Source of the DNA: Imbricaverruca yamaguchii
Taxonomy: Eukaryota; Arthropoda; Thecostraca; Neoverrucidae
Direction: 5' to 3'
Length of the DNA stretch: 64,000 nt
Assembly: GCA_034440575.1 (NCBI GenBank)
Contig: JAOTOL010001647.1
Coordinates: 201,501-265,500, forward strand
Position numbers and translations under genes: made by a program. Below, piece by piece: positions 9,955 through 19,204 of the stretch; position 1 is the first letter of the stretch, and each line of letters begins with the position of its first letter. The notes beneath the pieces were generated by a model. That model was not told the DNA's origin and did no database searches. It saw nothing but the letters and a program-made list of their open reading frames with translations.

Positions 9955-10260
9955 TGTATCCCACTTCAGCACCACCCGGTGTGTCTCAGACTCCCGCGTC
10001 ATGTGTCAGCAGTCACCTGTGGTGACGGTGTGACCTGCTTCTGCAGCGCTCAGTGTGTCTCAGACCCCCGCGTCACGTATCACCGGTGGGGCGCTACATG
10101 ACCATTGTAGTCGATGCGCCCTAAAGCCCTAATAACTAGCCAACTCACGTATCACCGGTCACCTGTGGTGGCGGTGTGACCTGCTTCTGCACCACCTGGC
10201 GTGTCTCATACTTGTGCATCGCGTCTCGCCGGCCGCCCATCGTCAGTGTATGTGGTGTCA
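9955..10260 (+). repeat. Tandem array, about 75-bp unit, interrupted by a mini-element
   Basis: Two to three copies of a unit with GTGTGTCTCAGAC, CGCGTCACGTATC and CACCTGTGGTGACGGTGTGA, then CCTGCTTCTGCA. A 57-bp mini-element inserted at 10088 splits one copy. Confidence 0.75.
10088..10144 (+). mobile_element. 57-bp mini-retroelement with perfect 15-bp duplication
   Basis: The insert (GGGGCGCTACATGACC...GTCGATGCGCCCTAAAGCC...ACTAGCCAAC) is bounded by exact TCACGTATCACCGGT at 10073-10087 and 10145-10159. The surrounding repeat unit shows the empty site. Confidence 0.92.
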
Positions 10261-10289
10261 GCCTGACAAGCAAACCGTCCCGTACAGTT

Positions 10290-10608
10290 GCTTCACGTAC
10301 CCCTGGCCGTGACTAACGGCTTCTCCTCCAGCCCCGACTACTGCCGTCCCTTCAGCTGTGACTGCTGTGCTGTGCCCGCGCCTTCTCCAGCTGTGACTGC
10401 TCATGTCTACACCAGCCGTGAAGGAATTTATTCTCCTCCAGCTGTGACTCCGCGTCTCCTCAGTCGTGACTATTCGAGTCTCCTTCAGCCGTGACTACTC
10501 ACGTCTCCCCCTGCCGTGACTACTCACGTCTCCCCCAGCTGTAACTGCTCATGTCTCCCCTGCCGTGACTGCTCCCGTCTCTCCCAGCCGTGGCTACTCA
10601 CGTCCCCT
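10290..10608 (+). repeat. Degenerate short tandem repeat, about 22-34 bp
   Basis: Repeated AGCYGTGACTRCTCACGTCT-like units with CTCCYCCAG spacers. They are diverged and variable in length, and lie in the third WRN intron. Confidence 0.75.
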
Positions 10609-10621
10609 TTGCCGTGACTGC

Positions 10622-10657
10622 AGTTGATGCGCCCTAAAACCCTAATAACTAACTAAC
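10622..10657 (+). mobile_element. 36-bp mini-retroelement (5'-truncated)
   Basis: Only the 3' part of the element is present (AGTTGATGCGCCCTAAAACC then CTAATAACTAACTAAC). It lies between exact TTGCCGTGACTGC copies at 10609-10621 and 10658-10670. Confidence 0.9.
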
Positions 10658-10911
10658 TTGCCGTGACTGCTCACGTTTCGCCAGCCGTTAATCGCCCGCG
10701 CCCAACGCGTCTAAATTCACTTTCCGTTTGGTGTCAGTTGTTTCCGACGACTTTCAGTGTTTGCTCTCAGAGTACCATGCATTGCATATAAATGCGAGTC
10801 CATAGGCAAGTATGAATGGGGATGGATGATGAAACCAGACAAATTTTGCTGAGGTAACTATGTTATACAGTAGTCATCGTTGTTTCGACAGCGGTATTAT
10901 GCAAGTGTTCT

Positions 10912-10966
10912 GATTGATTATTTTGGCTTAAGGGCGCATCAACTGCTACTGGATATGTAGCGCCCA
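10912..10966 (-). mobile_element. 55-bp mini-retroelement, minus orientation
   Basis: Read on the minus strand it begins TGGGCGCTACATATCC and contains GTTGATGCGCCCTTAAGCC, ending in AATAATCAATCA. Exact TATGCAAGTGTTCT occurs at 10898-10911 and 10967-10980. Confidence 0.9.
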
Positions 10967-11041
10967 TATGCAAGTGTTCTATGCCTGAGAGTCCTGCAGT
11001 CCATGCATACCCGAAACCGCATAAGATTCATGCTAGATAGT

Positions 11042-11083
11042 TGCTGAATGACCACTGCAGTCTATGCGCACCTAAACTCCAAT
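11042..11083 (+). mobile_element. 42-bp mini-retroelement (5'-truncated)
   Basis: TGCTGAATGACCACTGCAGT...CTAAACTCCAAT lies between exact 12-bp direct repeats ATGCTAGATAGT at 11030-11041 and 11084-11095. Confidence 0.9.
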
Positions 11084-11228
11084 ATGCTAGATAGTCGAAT
11101 GTTGTACGACATACGACATTTGGGATGAGAAATTGAGCAACATACTTTACTTGGAATTAGATCCTTTTTTGCTGTGTGCTACTTCTACAAGACGGCTAGA
11201 ATATGACCGGATTGTTCTCGTTCCCCAG

Positions 11229-11462
11229 CCGGATCGGACGGCGGCAGCAGCGGCGGCGGAGACTGCTGCCAGACCGGCGGCGCCCGCCGACAGCGAGTGG
11301 CTCTGCGCTGCCACCACCACCACCATTGTGCCGGCGCAGCGGCTGATGACGTCACAGCCGCGCGCCACCAGTCACCTGAGTCAGCTGGAGCCGCCGCCGC
11401 CGCCGTCACCGTCACCGCACCCGGCCGCGATAGCTGTTCGACCGTCCAACGGCGTAATCCAG
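11229..11462 (+). CDS. WRN: WRN-like RecQ helicase, exon D (Ala/Pro-rich linker)
   Basis: The acceptor is TCTCGTTCCCCAG|CCG (AG 11227-11228) and the donor is ATCCAG|GTGTGT at 11463. Entry and exit are both phase 0, as required by exons C and E. The 78 residues are low in complexity: an Ala-rich start, ADSEWLCAATTTTIVPAQRL, a run of Pro and Ser, and a GVIQ end. It probably forms an unstructured linker between the HTH_40 region and the C-terminal tail, a part that varies in length and sequence in WRN-type proteins. The exon assignment rests on splice sites and phase; the sequence has no domain of its own. A 56-bp minisatellite begins exactly at its donor, and the frame stays open through much of that array, to 12176. 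Confidence 0.68.
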
Positions 11463-11940
11463 GTGTGTGCCACCGGCAGGCTGGTCACGTGTCCGGGTGG
11501 CCACACCCAGACATGTGCCACCAACTGGCCGGCAGGCTGGTCACGTGTCCGGGTGGCCACACCCAGACATGTGCCACCAACTGGCCGGCAGGCTGGTCAC
11601 GTGTCCGGGTGGCCACATCCACCAGACAGTGACCAACTGGCCGGCAGGCTGGTCACGTGTCCGGGTGGTCACACCCAGACATGTGCCACCAACTGGCCGG
11701 CAGGCTGGTCACGTGTCCGGGTGGTCACACCCAGACATGTGCCACCAACTGGCCGGCAGGCTGGTCACGTGTCCAGGTGGCCACACCCAGACATGTGCCA
11801 CCAACTGGCCGGCAGGCTGGTCACGTGTCCAGGTGGTCACACCCAGACATGTGCCACCAACTGGCCGGCAGGCTGGTCACGTGTCCGGGTGGTCACACCC
11901 AGACATGTGCCACCAACTGGCCGGCAGGTTGGTGTGACTA
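11463..11940 (+). repeat. 56-bp minisatellite starting at the exon D donor
   Basis: About 8.5 copies of a unit running GTGTCCGGGTGGCCACACCC, AGACATGTGCCACCAACTGG, CCGGCAGGCTGGTCAC. The partial first copy is the real donor region (CAGGTGTGTGCCACC). Later copies read CAGACATGTGCCACC, a decayed version of the same splice site. Confidence 0.95.
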
Positions 11941-12437
11941 ATTCCGGGTCTGTACCGCCGAACGTCCAGCAAGGTCACACATTCAGGTGGCTACTTCCAG
12001 GTCTGTGCGGCCAAGCGAACAAGATTTTCCTCTGTTTTAGGATTGGGAAGTGCCTTGATCTATGCTCAGTACATATAGGAAATCTAGTTGTGCACTGCTT
12101 GTCATGGGTACACCCGATGTCTGCTTCTCTAGAAGTGATTTTACAACCACAAGTTCACTCAAAGATTTTCCGATGATATGCATGTAAAGACATGTGTGAG
12201 AAGCAAAAGAAAGCAAATATGGTAGAAGTTCAAATATATAAGTTCCGTGTTGGACGGCGGGAGTTCCGGGCACATTGAGCCCGCAATTTGGCCTGATAAA
12301 ACTACCCGCAATGTAATTATATTAATGACATGGCTCCAGCTAGTCGGGAAGCGCATTGCATATCTGTGGTAAAGCGTTCTGTGTAAAAGAAGCCCGTTCG
12401 GTTTGGCTGCGGCAGTGTTGATCGCCCCGCGTCACAG

Positions 12438-13042
12438 GGCGGTCCGATGACTCCGCCGCTGTTCCGTCAGGTGCTGGACCCGTTCGGGGACGACGAGGAC
12501 GAGGACGAGCTGCTGCGGGCGGCCGAGCTGGCCGAGACGGAGGCGCGCCGGCCTCTGCCGTCGGTGCGGCCGGCCGCGCTCGACCAGTTCCGGTGGCGGC
12601 CCGCCGGAGACGCCGCAGACGCCGCAGACGGCGACGGCCAGACGACGACGGCGCACCACAGGAGGCGAGCCGCCCGCTCTGGGGCCGGCTCGACCCGGAC
12701 CAGGTGAACGCGCGCCGGGACGGCTACGGCCTGAGCCAGGGCCGGAGTGAGGCCGACGAGCCGGACCACGGCCGGCCGCCGAGTCGCGGCGGGGCGTGCA
12801 CCGCCGGCCAGCGTCGCTCCAGTCGGACGGAAGTCGGCGAACGTGGCGAGCAGTCTAGTCAGAGTCGGCCGCAGGTGAAGATCCGGCCCGGGAACTTGTT
12901 TGATGACTCAAGTTCCGACGAGGACAGCCCAGCCCCGCGGGAGTCATCTTCCAAGCGGAAGTTGCCGAAGTGGCTTAGCGCCTCTGGCCGAGCCAGCGAT
13001 GCGATTCGAGGTGGCAAGAAGCGCGCATTGCTCCCGCTGTGA
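12438..13042 (+). CDS. WRN: WRN-like RecQ helicase, last exon, with a probable frameshift
   Basis: The acceptor is CGCGTCACAG|GGC (AG 12436-12437), entered in phase 0 as exon D requires. The first frame gives GGPMTPPLFRQVLDPFGDDE and an acidic helix (RAAELAETEARRPLPS), but stops at 12705-12707. The true C-terminus is in another frame, ending at the TGA at 13040-13042. It has acidic-serine LFDDSSSDEDSPAPRESS, then KRKLPKWLSASGR and a basic end (RGGKKRALLPL). This matches the pattern K-R-[KR]-L-P-x-W near the end of WRN, part of its nuclear-targeting tail. The switch must fall between about 12593 and 12707, in a GACGCCGCAGACGCCGCAGA repeat. Either a base is missing in the assembly, or the allele is broken. 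Introns of 26 or 35 bp could restore the frame on paper but are implausibly short. Confidence 0.72.
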
Positions 13043-13077
13043 TTCGTGTGTTGACATGGTGCCTCGTACTGGATGGT

Positions 13078-13529
13078 CAGGCAGGGTTAAAATATTGGGT
13101 TTTCATTAGGTGTGAGATGTCGAAATGAGCATAGCAGGATGTCGAAATTTGACATGCAATTAGTGTAATTTAAAATTTTCTGATGCCTTTCAGACTAAAA
13201 TATGAGTTGATGGTGTAGGTGATTATGACTGGACCTTTATCATTTGTTTTAAGATCCATAATTTGAAGAAAAAAGATGTATTCGGGATAAGGATAATAAT
13301 AACTATGATGAACTGATATTATATCCCATATCACATAGGTCATCCCTTTACCCGAATTGCATTGCAAAATGGTTGTGTAACACCATTCCATATTGAGGGC
13401 ATGCACATGCTATTTATAAACAGGATACTGTTACGAAGGAGACATAAATACTTCATGTCAATGAGCAGGATGCTGATACTTCTTGAAGAAGGATGTCGAT
13501 TGTGTTCAGAAAGTGGAATAATTTATCAC
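13078..13529 (+). mobile_element. TIR element (MITE-like), copy 2
   Basis: Same family as 8369-8860. Left end GGTTAAAATATTGGGTTTTC, then TTAGGTGTGAGATGTCGAAA. Right end TTCAGAAAGTGG...AATAATTTATCACTG. It lies about 35 bp after the WRN stop, so it may be transcribed as part of the 3' UTR. Confidence 0.65.
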
Positions 13530-14144
13530 TGAGCAACTTTGATAAGCCTGCATATTGTTTTCAATGCAGGGCTTCGTCGCTTGCTGAATAAGGACTTAAG
13601 GAGTGCTGGATGTTACCGGGTTTCAGGATACTGGGTAGACTATCTGAATCAGAAGAGGTTCTGTGATACAGTTTTAGGAAATTTCCTGATCAGAGGTCAT
13701 TGATGGCATATTTGCATTGGCATATTTAAATTGTTGAAGGGCATCAGGATGTCTTCAGTTGAGTTCATGTTGGTCTCATAATGAGCAGCTAGCAAGCAAG
13801 GATGCCACAAAAGCCATAGACAGGGAGGTCGATTTAACTTTCATTAGGTGGTATTTTCCACCCATTTTCTTTAAAAATGTCACACTGTGGTCAGGTCACT
13901 GAGACCGAGGCGGAATGTTGGTGTTTGTCATTGTTCTTGTTTAAACAGCCCATATCCCTTAATACACTTTTTTTAAAACAATTGTTTATAGCAATCACAT
14001 TCATACTGCCGAAATGAAGAAAAAAACCGAATACAATTCGACATGTTCCAAAACTATTTTCAACACTGGCACAACTGCACTCAGCACGCTCGTTCGTAAC
14101 AAAAGGGTCTGGCGATACATGCATTCAATCACATAGTGACGTCG

Positions 14145-14525
14145 GCACCACACCTCCGGCGTCGCCGTGAGGGTACAGTAGGGCACTGCTACCGGCGCCA
14201 TCGCGTCGCACCGGCGTCACCGTGACGGTCCGGCCGGGCACCCCTGCCGGTGTCACCGTGTCACGCCACACCTCTGGCATCACCGTCCGGGTGCGGCATG
14301 ACACCACTACCGGCACCATCGCGACATCGCACACCTCCGGTGTCACCGTGAGGGTGCAGTGGGTAACCACCTCCGGTGTCACCACGTCACGACACCACAC
14401 CTCCGGCGTCACCGTGAAGGAGCAGTGGGTAACCACCTCCGGTGTCACCACGTCACGACACCACACCTCCCACCACACCCCCGGCGTCACCGTGAGGGTG
14501 CAGTAGAGCACCACTACCGGCACCG
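14145..14525 (+). repeat. Minisatellite, about 55-62 bp unit, downstream of MTRFR
   Basis: Six or so imperfect copies sharing CACACCTCCGGYGTCACCGT and a GTGCAGTRGGTAACCACCTCC-like half. It lies just past the MTRFR stop codon (3' side on the minus strand). Confidence 0.9.
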
Positions 14526-14645
14526 TCGCGTCACGACACCGCTCCGCTCGTCGTCACGCCCCGACACGACCCCGTCACGTCCGTCAGGCACGCCGCCCGC
14601 CTTCGGACAACATTCACATCACTATCCGCACGGCGGACGCGCGTC

Positions 14646-14866
14646 TCACGTGACTCCCTCGCGCTCCTTCCACTGCTGTTTGCGCAGCGAGCGTCGCCGC
14701 TGCTGGTCGGCCCGCCTTCGGCTGCGTCGGTCGCTGAGCCGCTCCAGCTGGGCAGCCACCGAGTCGACGCCGTTCAGCAGATGGTCCAGCTTGTCGGCCA
14801 GCCGCTGTCGCGCCAGTCGCCGGTTCGTCTCGAGCGAGCGCGTGTCGTGGCACTTGACCGTCAGAC
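14646..14866 (-). CDS. MTRFR: MTRFR/C12orf65-like mitochondrial release factor, exon 2
   Basis: On the minus strand the acceptor is CGCGGCAG|GT. The exon enters in phase 1 and completes a Gly codon with exon 1 (KHVPTG|LTVKCHDTRS). It continues LETNRRLARQRLADKLDHLL, then a long basic helix (QLERLSDRRSRRRADQQRRR...KQQWKERE), and stops at the TGA at 14646-14648. The V-K-C-H-x-T-R-S-x-x-x-N-R-x-L-A-R block is the end of the class I release-factor catalytic domain. The basic C-terminal helix is the family's ribosome-binding tail, used to probe the empty mRNA channel of stalled mitoribosomes. The total protein is 148 residues, near the usual size (about 166 in human, from memory). Confidence 0.9.
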
Positions 14867-14914
14867 CTGCCGCGCACCGGAGCCAGTTTCAGACCACCGA
14901 CCGCGGCCGCTCTG

Positions 14915-15130
14915 TTACACATCGAACTACCACGCCCGCTCCGCTACACACCATAACTACCACGGCCGCTCTGTTACACACCATAACGACCGTGACCGCT
15001 CTGTTACACACCATAAATACCATGGCCGCTCTGTTACACACCATAACGACCGTGACCGCTCTGTTACACACCATAACTACCACGGCCGCTCTGTTGTACA
15101 CCACAACCGTGGCTGCTCTGCTACACACGG
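14915..15130 (-). repeat. Minisatellite, 36-bp unit, next to the MTRFR exon 2 acceptor
   Basis: About six copies on the plus strand of GGCCGCTCTGTTACACACCA plus TAACTACCAC, with 36-bp spacing. It starts some 50 bp upstream (minus strand) of the MTRFR exon 2 acceptor. Confidence 0.9.
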
Positions 15131-15640
15131 TAGCGATGCTAAAATAATAGTTTTTAGCTAGGTGAGAGATATCAAAACGAGTATAGTGAGGTATTGAAAT
15201 GTGTTGTGGAAGCATGCCAGCTAAATATCGTTTTAATTATTCAAACTCAACTTTGAGCCAATGAAGCACTCGTTTTTTTATTATATAATAAATTGCATGT
15301 TTTTCATTCAATTTTAAGGATACCTAATATAGGGGTACCTATACTAACTGCGATTGCGATAGCAGATCATTGTATGGCACAATTATATCAGCAGAGGGCA
15401 TTGCCTGGCAGACCACATCATAGATAATCCCTGTACCTTGAATTGTATTACGATGTGCTTGTGCATCACAATCTGCAATGGTGAACATAAGAATGGTGCT
15501 TATACATGAAATACTCTTAGAAACGAGTCATGGAGACTTCATAAGCATGCATCAACAAGCAATACTTTTGGTCAATACCTTTCTAGAGAGTGCTCAGAAA
15601 GTAGCATATTCCACCGTATTTCATGAATAGCTTATCACTG
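15131..15640 (+). mobile_element. TIR element (MITE-like), copy 3, in the MTRFR intron
   Basis: Left end GCTAAAATAATAGTTTTTAG then GTGAGAGATATC. Right end GCATATTCCACCGTATTTCA...GCTTATCACTG. Same layout and conserved blocks as the copies at 8369 and 13078. Confidence 0.6.
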
Positions 15641-15692
15641 CACAATAACGAACATAGCCAGCCCGTTACCACATTATGAACAGCGCGGGAAG

Positions 15693-15862
15693 CGGGGTGA
15701 CCAAGTGGCTGAGGTGTTGATCTCTGAATGCTAAGGTTCCAGGTTCCACACTTGCACAACTTGGGACATTTCTTAATCCCGCGACCCACCGCCGAAACAG
15801 TGTGGGCGGCGCCGTTAGCCGCGATCGTGCACAAAGTCTGTCGTAAACCACCCAATAAATAA
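15693..15862 (+). mobile_element. tRNA-derived SINE (family 2), near full length
   Basis: The head GCGGGGTGACCAAGTGGCTG has a good A box (TGACCAAGTGG). AGGTTCCAGGTTCCACAC serves as a degenerate B box in tRNA-like spacing, of Ser/Leu type. The last 65 bp (GTGTGGGCGGCGCCGTTAGC ... CCACCCAATAAATAATAAAC) match the isolated insertion at 26533-26597. It is antisense within the MTRFR intron. The leading CCGCGGGA-like flanks are too diverged to call a duplication. Confidence 0.75.
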
Positions 15863-16293
15863 TAAACACTGCGCCGACCATAGCCGCCTTATGACCACAG
15901 CCAGATGCATATGAATTGAGCAACCGAGGCCATACAAATAGCCGTGGGTCCGGCATTGTTTCTCTGTGCACGCTACCGCTGGTGCAGATAGGCTAGGGGA
16001 CAGGTGGGGCTTGATGCGATACTTTGCATTTTCATATGCAATTGCGCTGAAATGCTTTTTGACAGCACCAACTCTTCATGAAATCGTGCCAATACTTGTC
16101 AAAATATATGATTTTCACATCACATAACGTAAGAAAGTCCTACCTTTCATTACCAATGTACAATCAGTGCAAGCCTTGCTTGTGTCCTTCGTGGTGTTTA
16201 TCAACAGCAAACGTCTGCCACCAGTGATACTCATCTCCTGTAGGGCGGTGGTCACCAAACAAAAACGACCATTCAACAGTGGAGCACACTCAC

Positions 16294-16519
16294 CGGTGGG
16301 CACGTGTTTGAGTGCCACTGCGTTGGCTGTCTTGTTGACACTCTGGCCACCGGGCCCGCTGCCCAGCACGAACTTCTCCTGGAGCTCATCCTCCTGCAGC
16401 TCTGGGTACCGCGAACGGTCCACAGAGTCGCCGCCTGCCGCGCGCACCGTGGCGTCACACAGCCGAACTGCAGTTGGCTGGCACAGCCGATAGATGGCAG
16501 TACGGGCGATGGCCAGCAT
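16294..16519 (-). CDS. MTRFR: MTRFR/C12orf65-like mitochondrial release factor, exon 1 with GGQ
   Basis: The protein helps rescue stalled mitochondrial ribosomes; the family releases or acts on peptidyl-tRNA without reading a stop codon. The first exon starts at the ATG at 16517-16519 with a basic, hydroxylated presequence (MLAIARTAIYRLCQPTAVRL) suited to mitochondrial import. It then carries PELQEDELQEKFVLGSGPGG and QSVNKTANAVALKHVPTG. The GSGPGGQ-x-V-N-K-T-x-x-x-V motif is the catalytic loop of class I release factors and is intact. The donor ACCG|GTGAGT at 16293 exits in phase 1 and fits exon 2 at 14866. The 1.4-kb intron holds a SINE, a TIR element and a minisatellite. There is no codon-recognition domain, as expected for MTRFR as opposed to MTRF1/MTRF1L. 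The LYR gene lies 1 kb upstream on the same strand. Confidence 0.92.
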
Positions 16520-17481
16520 GCTCGTCTCAGACGACTCGGCGCCTGCTCAGGAGCGCGCGACCCTTCTGCAAAACACCGGCAATGGTGAAGTGGATATATA
16601 CAACAGATAACAGATCTGAAGCAGATATATACAACAGGATAGTCAGCTCAGACTGGGTTATGGTTTACCTTTAATCCTACGAGCCACATCGCCTTATCTA
16701 CCACCATAGGCTCAACGTCCAAGGTATGAACACTACCCGGATGGTTACGTTACAGCTGCAGTTGCAACACGCAGTGCTTCCGGTTCCGGTGGCGAGCACA
16801 TCTGATGATCAGCCTGCAGCTCGTCACAATCACTCACCACTTCATCCTTCTGCAATCACGTTCGAATTTGCATTCGTGAAATGAGCACAGGCTTAGGATC
16901 ACAGGCATAATCGGCTGCCAACTAGGTACCATTTACCTTACGAACGATGCACCACTCGGTCATCATTTCATTAGAGGGGAGAGGCAAAATTATGTCATAA
17001 ATATGGTACATACCTTTTCACTTTCCATACAATTGCACAGTACATGTCATTCACTGCAGTGTCAACTAGCACACACACTTCTAGGCTGAAGGGAACGCAT
17101 ATTACCTGGATTATAAACGCAATGTATCTCTGGGAGGGAAGGCTCACATGTTTTTGCCACATTCCAGTTTTGATCTGCTTAAATCACAGTTTAAACTGGC
17201 TGGTCAAAACCAGTTTCACCACGCCAGCTAAATTCCATTCCACTGTGTAATCATAGGCACTTTGTCGTCAAGGTACTCAAGTGAAATTACTGGCAAGATA
17301 TATCTTGGTATGACTTGATTTTAACTTCCTGAAAGAACTTAGAGACTGTACTAATGCACGCAATTTTGAATGGAACGAAAGGCTGACAAAACTAGAATCT
17401 CTTGCAACATGCAGAGCCCATACATCGCATGGAATAGCTCCGAGTGAATTTACCCTATGGCTACAAAGCTAATCATGGCAC

Positions 17482-17808
17482 CTAAAAGCAAAACACCATC
17501 TTGGGTGTGGTATATATACTTGGAACCATCTTCACAGCGACCGGCGCCTGGTCCTGTTGTACATACTTTTCCAATCTGGATTCATCAATCTGGATACTTG
17601 GTTGGACTTTGGTTTGGATGCTGGCTGGTAGTAGGCCCACCTCATAGAGAAACCGTCGTCGTTCGTCGCTTGTGACGTCACGATGTTTCGTAAACTCTCC
17701 GCGTACGCGCCGATAGAAGTAAGCTTTGTCTGTGAGCTCCAGGCACTGACCGTAGCGCAACAGGTCGCGGTATAATCGGAGCACCTGGGCACCGCTTGGC
17801 ACCGACAT
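17482..17808 (-). CDS. LYR-motif protein resembling the MIEF1 microprotein
   Basis: The ATG is at 17806-17808. The protein starts MSVPSGAQVLRLYRDLLRYG, then LTDKAYFYRRVRGEFTKHRD and RRRFLYEVGLLPAS. The L-Y-R near the N-terminus of a helix, T-D-x-x-Y-F/Y-x-x-x-R-R/G-E-F-x-K/R and the E-x-G-L end fit the LYR family. They are closest to the short MIEF1 upstream-frame microprotein, known to associate with the mitochondrial ribosome assembly machinery with ACP. That family is about 70 residues; this frame runs to 108. The last 35 residues could be intron, because AAAA|GTATGT at 17566 is a usable donor. CCGACAG directly before the ATG could also be an acceptor, so an upstream exon is possible. It is on the same strand as MTRFR, 1 kb away. 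Confidence 0.7.
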   Translation of the reverse strand: MSVPSGAQVLRLYRDLLRYGQCLELTDKAYFYRRVRGEFTKHRDVTSDERRRFLYEVGLLPASIQTKVQPSIQIDESRLEKYVQQDQAPVAVKMVPSIYTTPKMVFCF

Positions 17809-18059
17809 CTGTCGGTCAGAACATCACTGCATTAGTCATGGGCAGTCACTTGTGCTGTGTCAACAGCTCAGTATAAAGCACCAGAAATATGCCTGACTTG
17901 TTGCAATACAATGGTGAATCAGGCTATCTTGACAATCAGCTTCGAGAGCCACTGAACCCCATATATGTCAATAAAGAATCAACAGCATTCCTCTCTCACT
18001 GAGTGTCTCACCAGCTGATGCCACAACTGCCAATGTGTGCTCTTGGTGTCCTGTAGTGA

Positions 18060-18850
18060 TCCAATTATTTTAAATCTGATAATCGATTTTGAATGTGGAA
18101 ATCAATTGTTGATACATACATGTCACAATGTGACATTTGTAGTATCTTAAGGCAAAAAAAAAAAAAAAAAAAAAAACTACCAAAAAAAAAGATAACAATA
18201 TGCCTCGTTGTTTAAGAGATTACATCGATGATAAATTATTCATGTAATATGGTGGAATATACCACTTTCTGAGCACTGAATCCAAGTCCTCAGGTGCAAG
18301 ATGTCAATACATCTTTTCCAAGGGTGTATTGACATCATGTTTGCTGATGTGTGCTTACAAAATCTTGATGACTTGTTCCTAAAATTATTATGTGCATGAG
18401 TAGCTTGCTTGATGTGATGCAACTATTTATGATGTGATGGGTTAAACTATGTGATCTGCTGATAGGATGGCATGACAATTGTTACCATTGACATAGGTAG
18501 CCATATATTAGTTGTCTCTAAAATCATGCCAAAAACATACACAAGGTGGCTGGAATGGAAGCATGCACTATTAGTTCAAATGGAGCTGAAAGGGTGTAAG
18601 CAGTATTTTAATGGGCATGCTTCAATGGTAGACTTCTACCACCTACTGTACTCATCTTGACATCTCACACCTAAGGACAAACCAATATTTTATCACTGCG
18701 CCCACAAAAGGCACCCATCTCCACACAAATCACAGCACCACAGCCATGCAGCTGGCTGCATGCCCTGCACCCAAAACATTTTGGGTAAATTTGTGCTTGA
18801 AGGCATTTTATGAATTCTTGGAGTTTAACATTTCATAATGCATATATATA
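18060..18850 (+). repeat. Inverted duplication, arm A (with a TIR element inside)
   Basis: Reverse-complement match to 19205-19945. Paired landmarks: GTGGAAATCAATTGTTGATA (18098) with TATCAACAATTGATTTCCAC (19905); TGGTGGAATATACCACTTTC (18250) with GAAGTGGTATATTCCACCAT (19789); and ACCCAAAACATTTTGGGTAA (18770) with the same palindrome near 19279. The central 470 bp (18227-18699) is a minus-strand copy of the CAGTGATAAAWTATT TIR element. An A22 tract and short insertions distinguish the arms. Confidence 0.85.
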
Positions 18851-18859
18851 TATATCATG

Positions 18860-19080
18860 TTTCAGATGTCATGCCTTACTGTGCAGTTCCTGAGCATAGA
18901 AGTGGAACTGGGGCAGGCAGTCTAATTACAGAAGAAATCTGATTACACCATTTTCATCAGGATTCTGCTTCAACAAAATATGTTAGTATACAATATAACA
19001 TGTTTCTAAATTGTGAGATGCAGGGGAATGAAGAGTAATGAGTGATGCAGGGGAATGAAGCTCCAAGCACTTGTTAGGCC
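18860..19080 (+). repeat. Inverted duplication, arm B
   Basis: Reverse-complement match to 20000-20240. Paired landmarks are ATGTCATGCCTTACTGTGCA with TGCACAGTAAGGCATGACAT, and the AATGAAGAGTAATGAGTGA block with its complement near 20052. Confidence 0.85.
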
Positions 19081-19204
19081 TAGTCCATACAGATACATGC
19101 TTATGGTCTGGGAAATAGATATTTGAGAAGATAAAAATAATTGTAAATGAGAATCATTTGCAGTACCTTTTGCAGCCCACTGTTGCAGATTACATTTGTA
19201 CCCT

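Noticed and set aside
15693..15770. tRNA-Ser/Leu gene
   Set aside because: The B box is degenerate, and the sequence continues into a SINE body and tail shared with another insertion.
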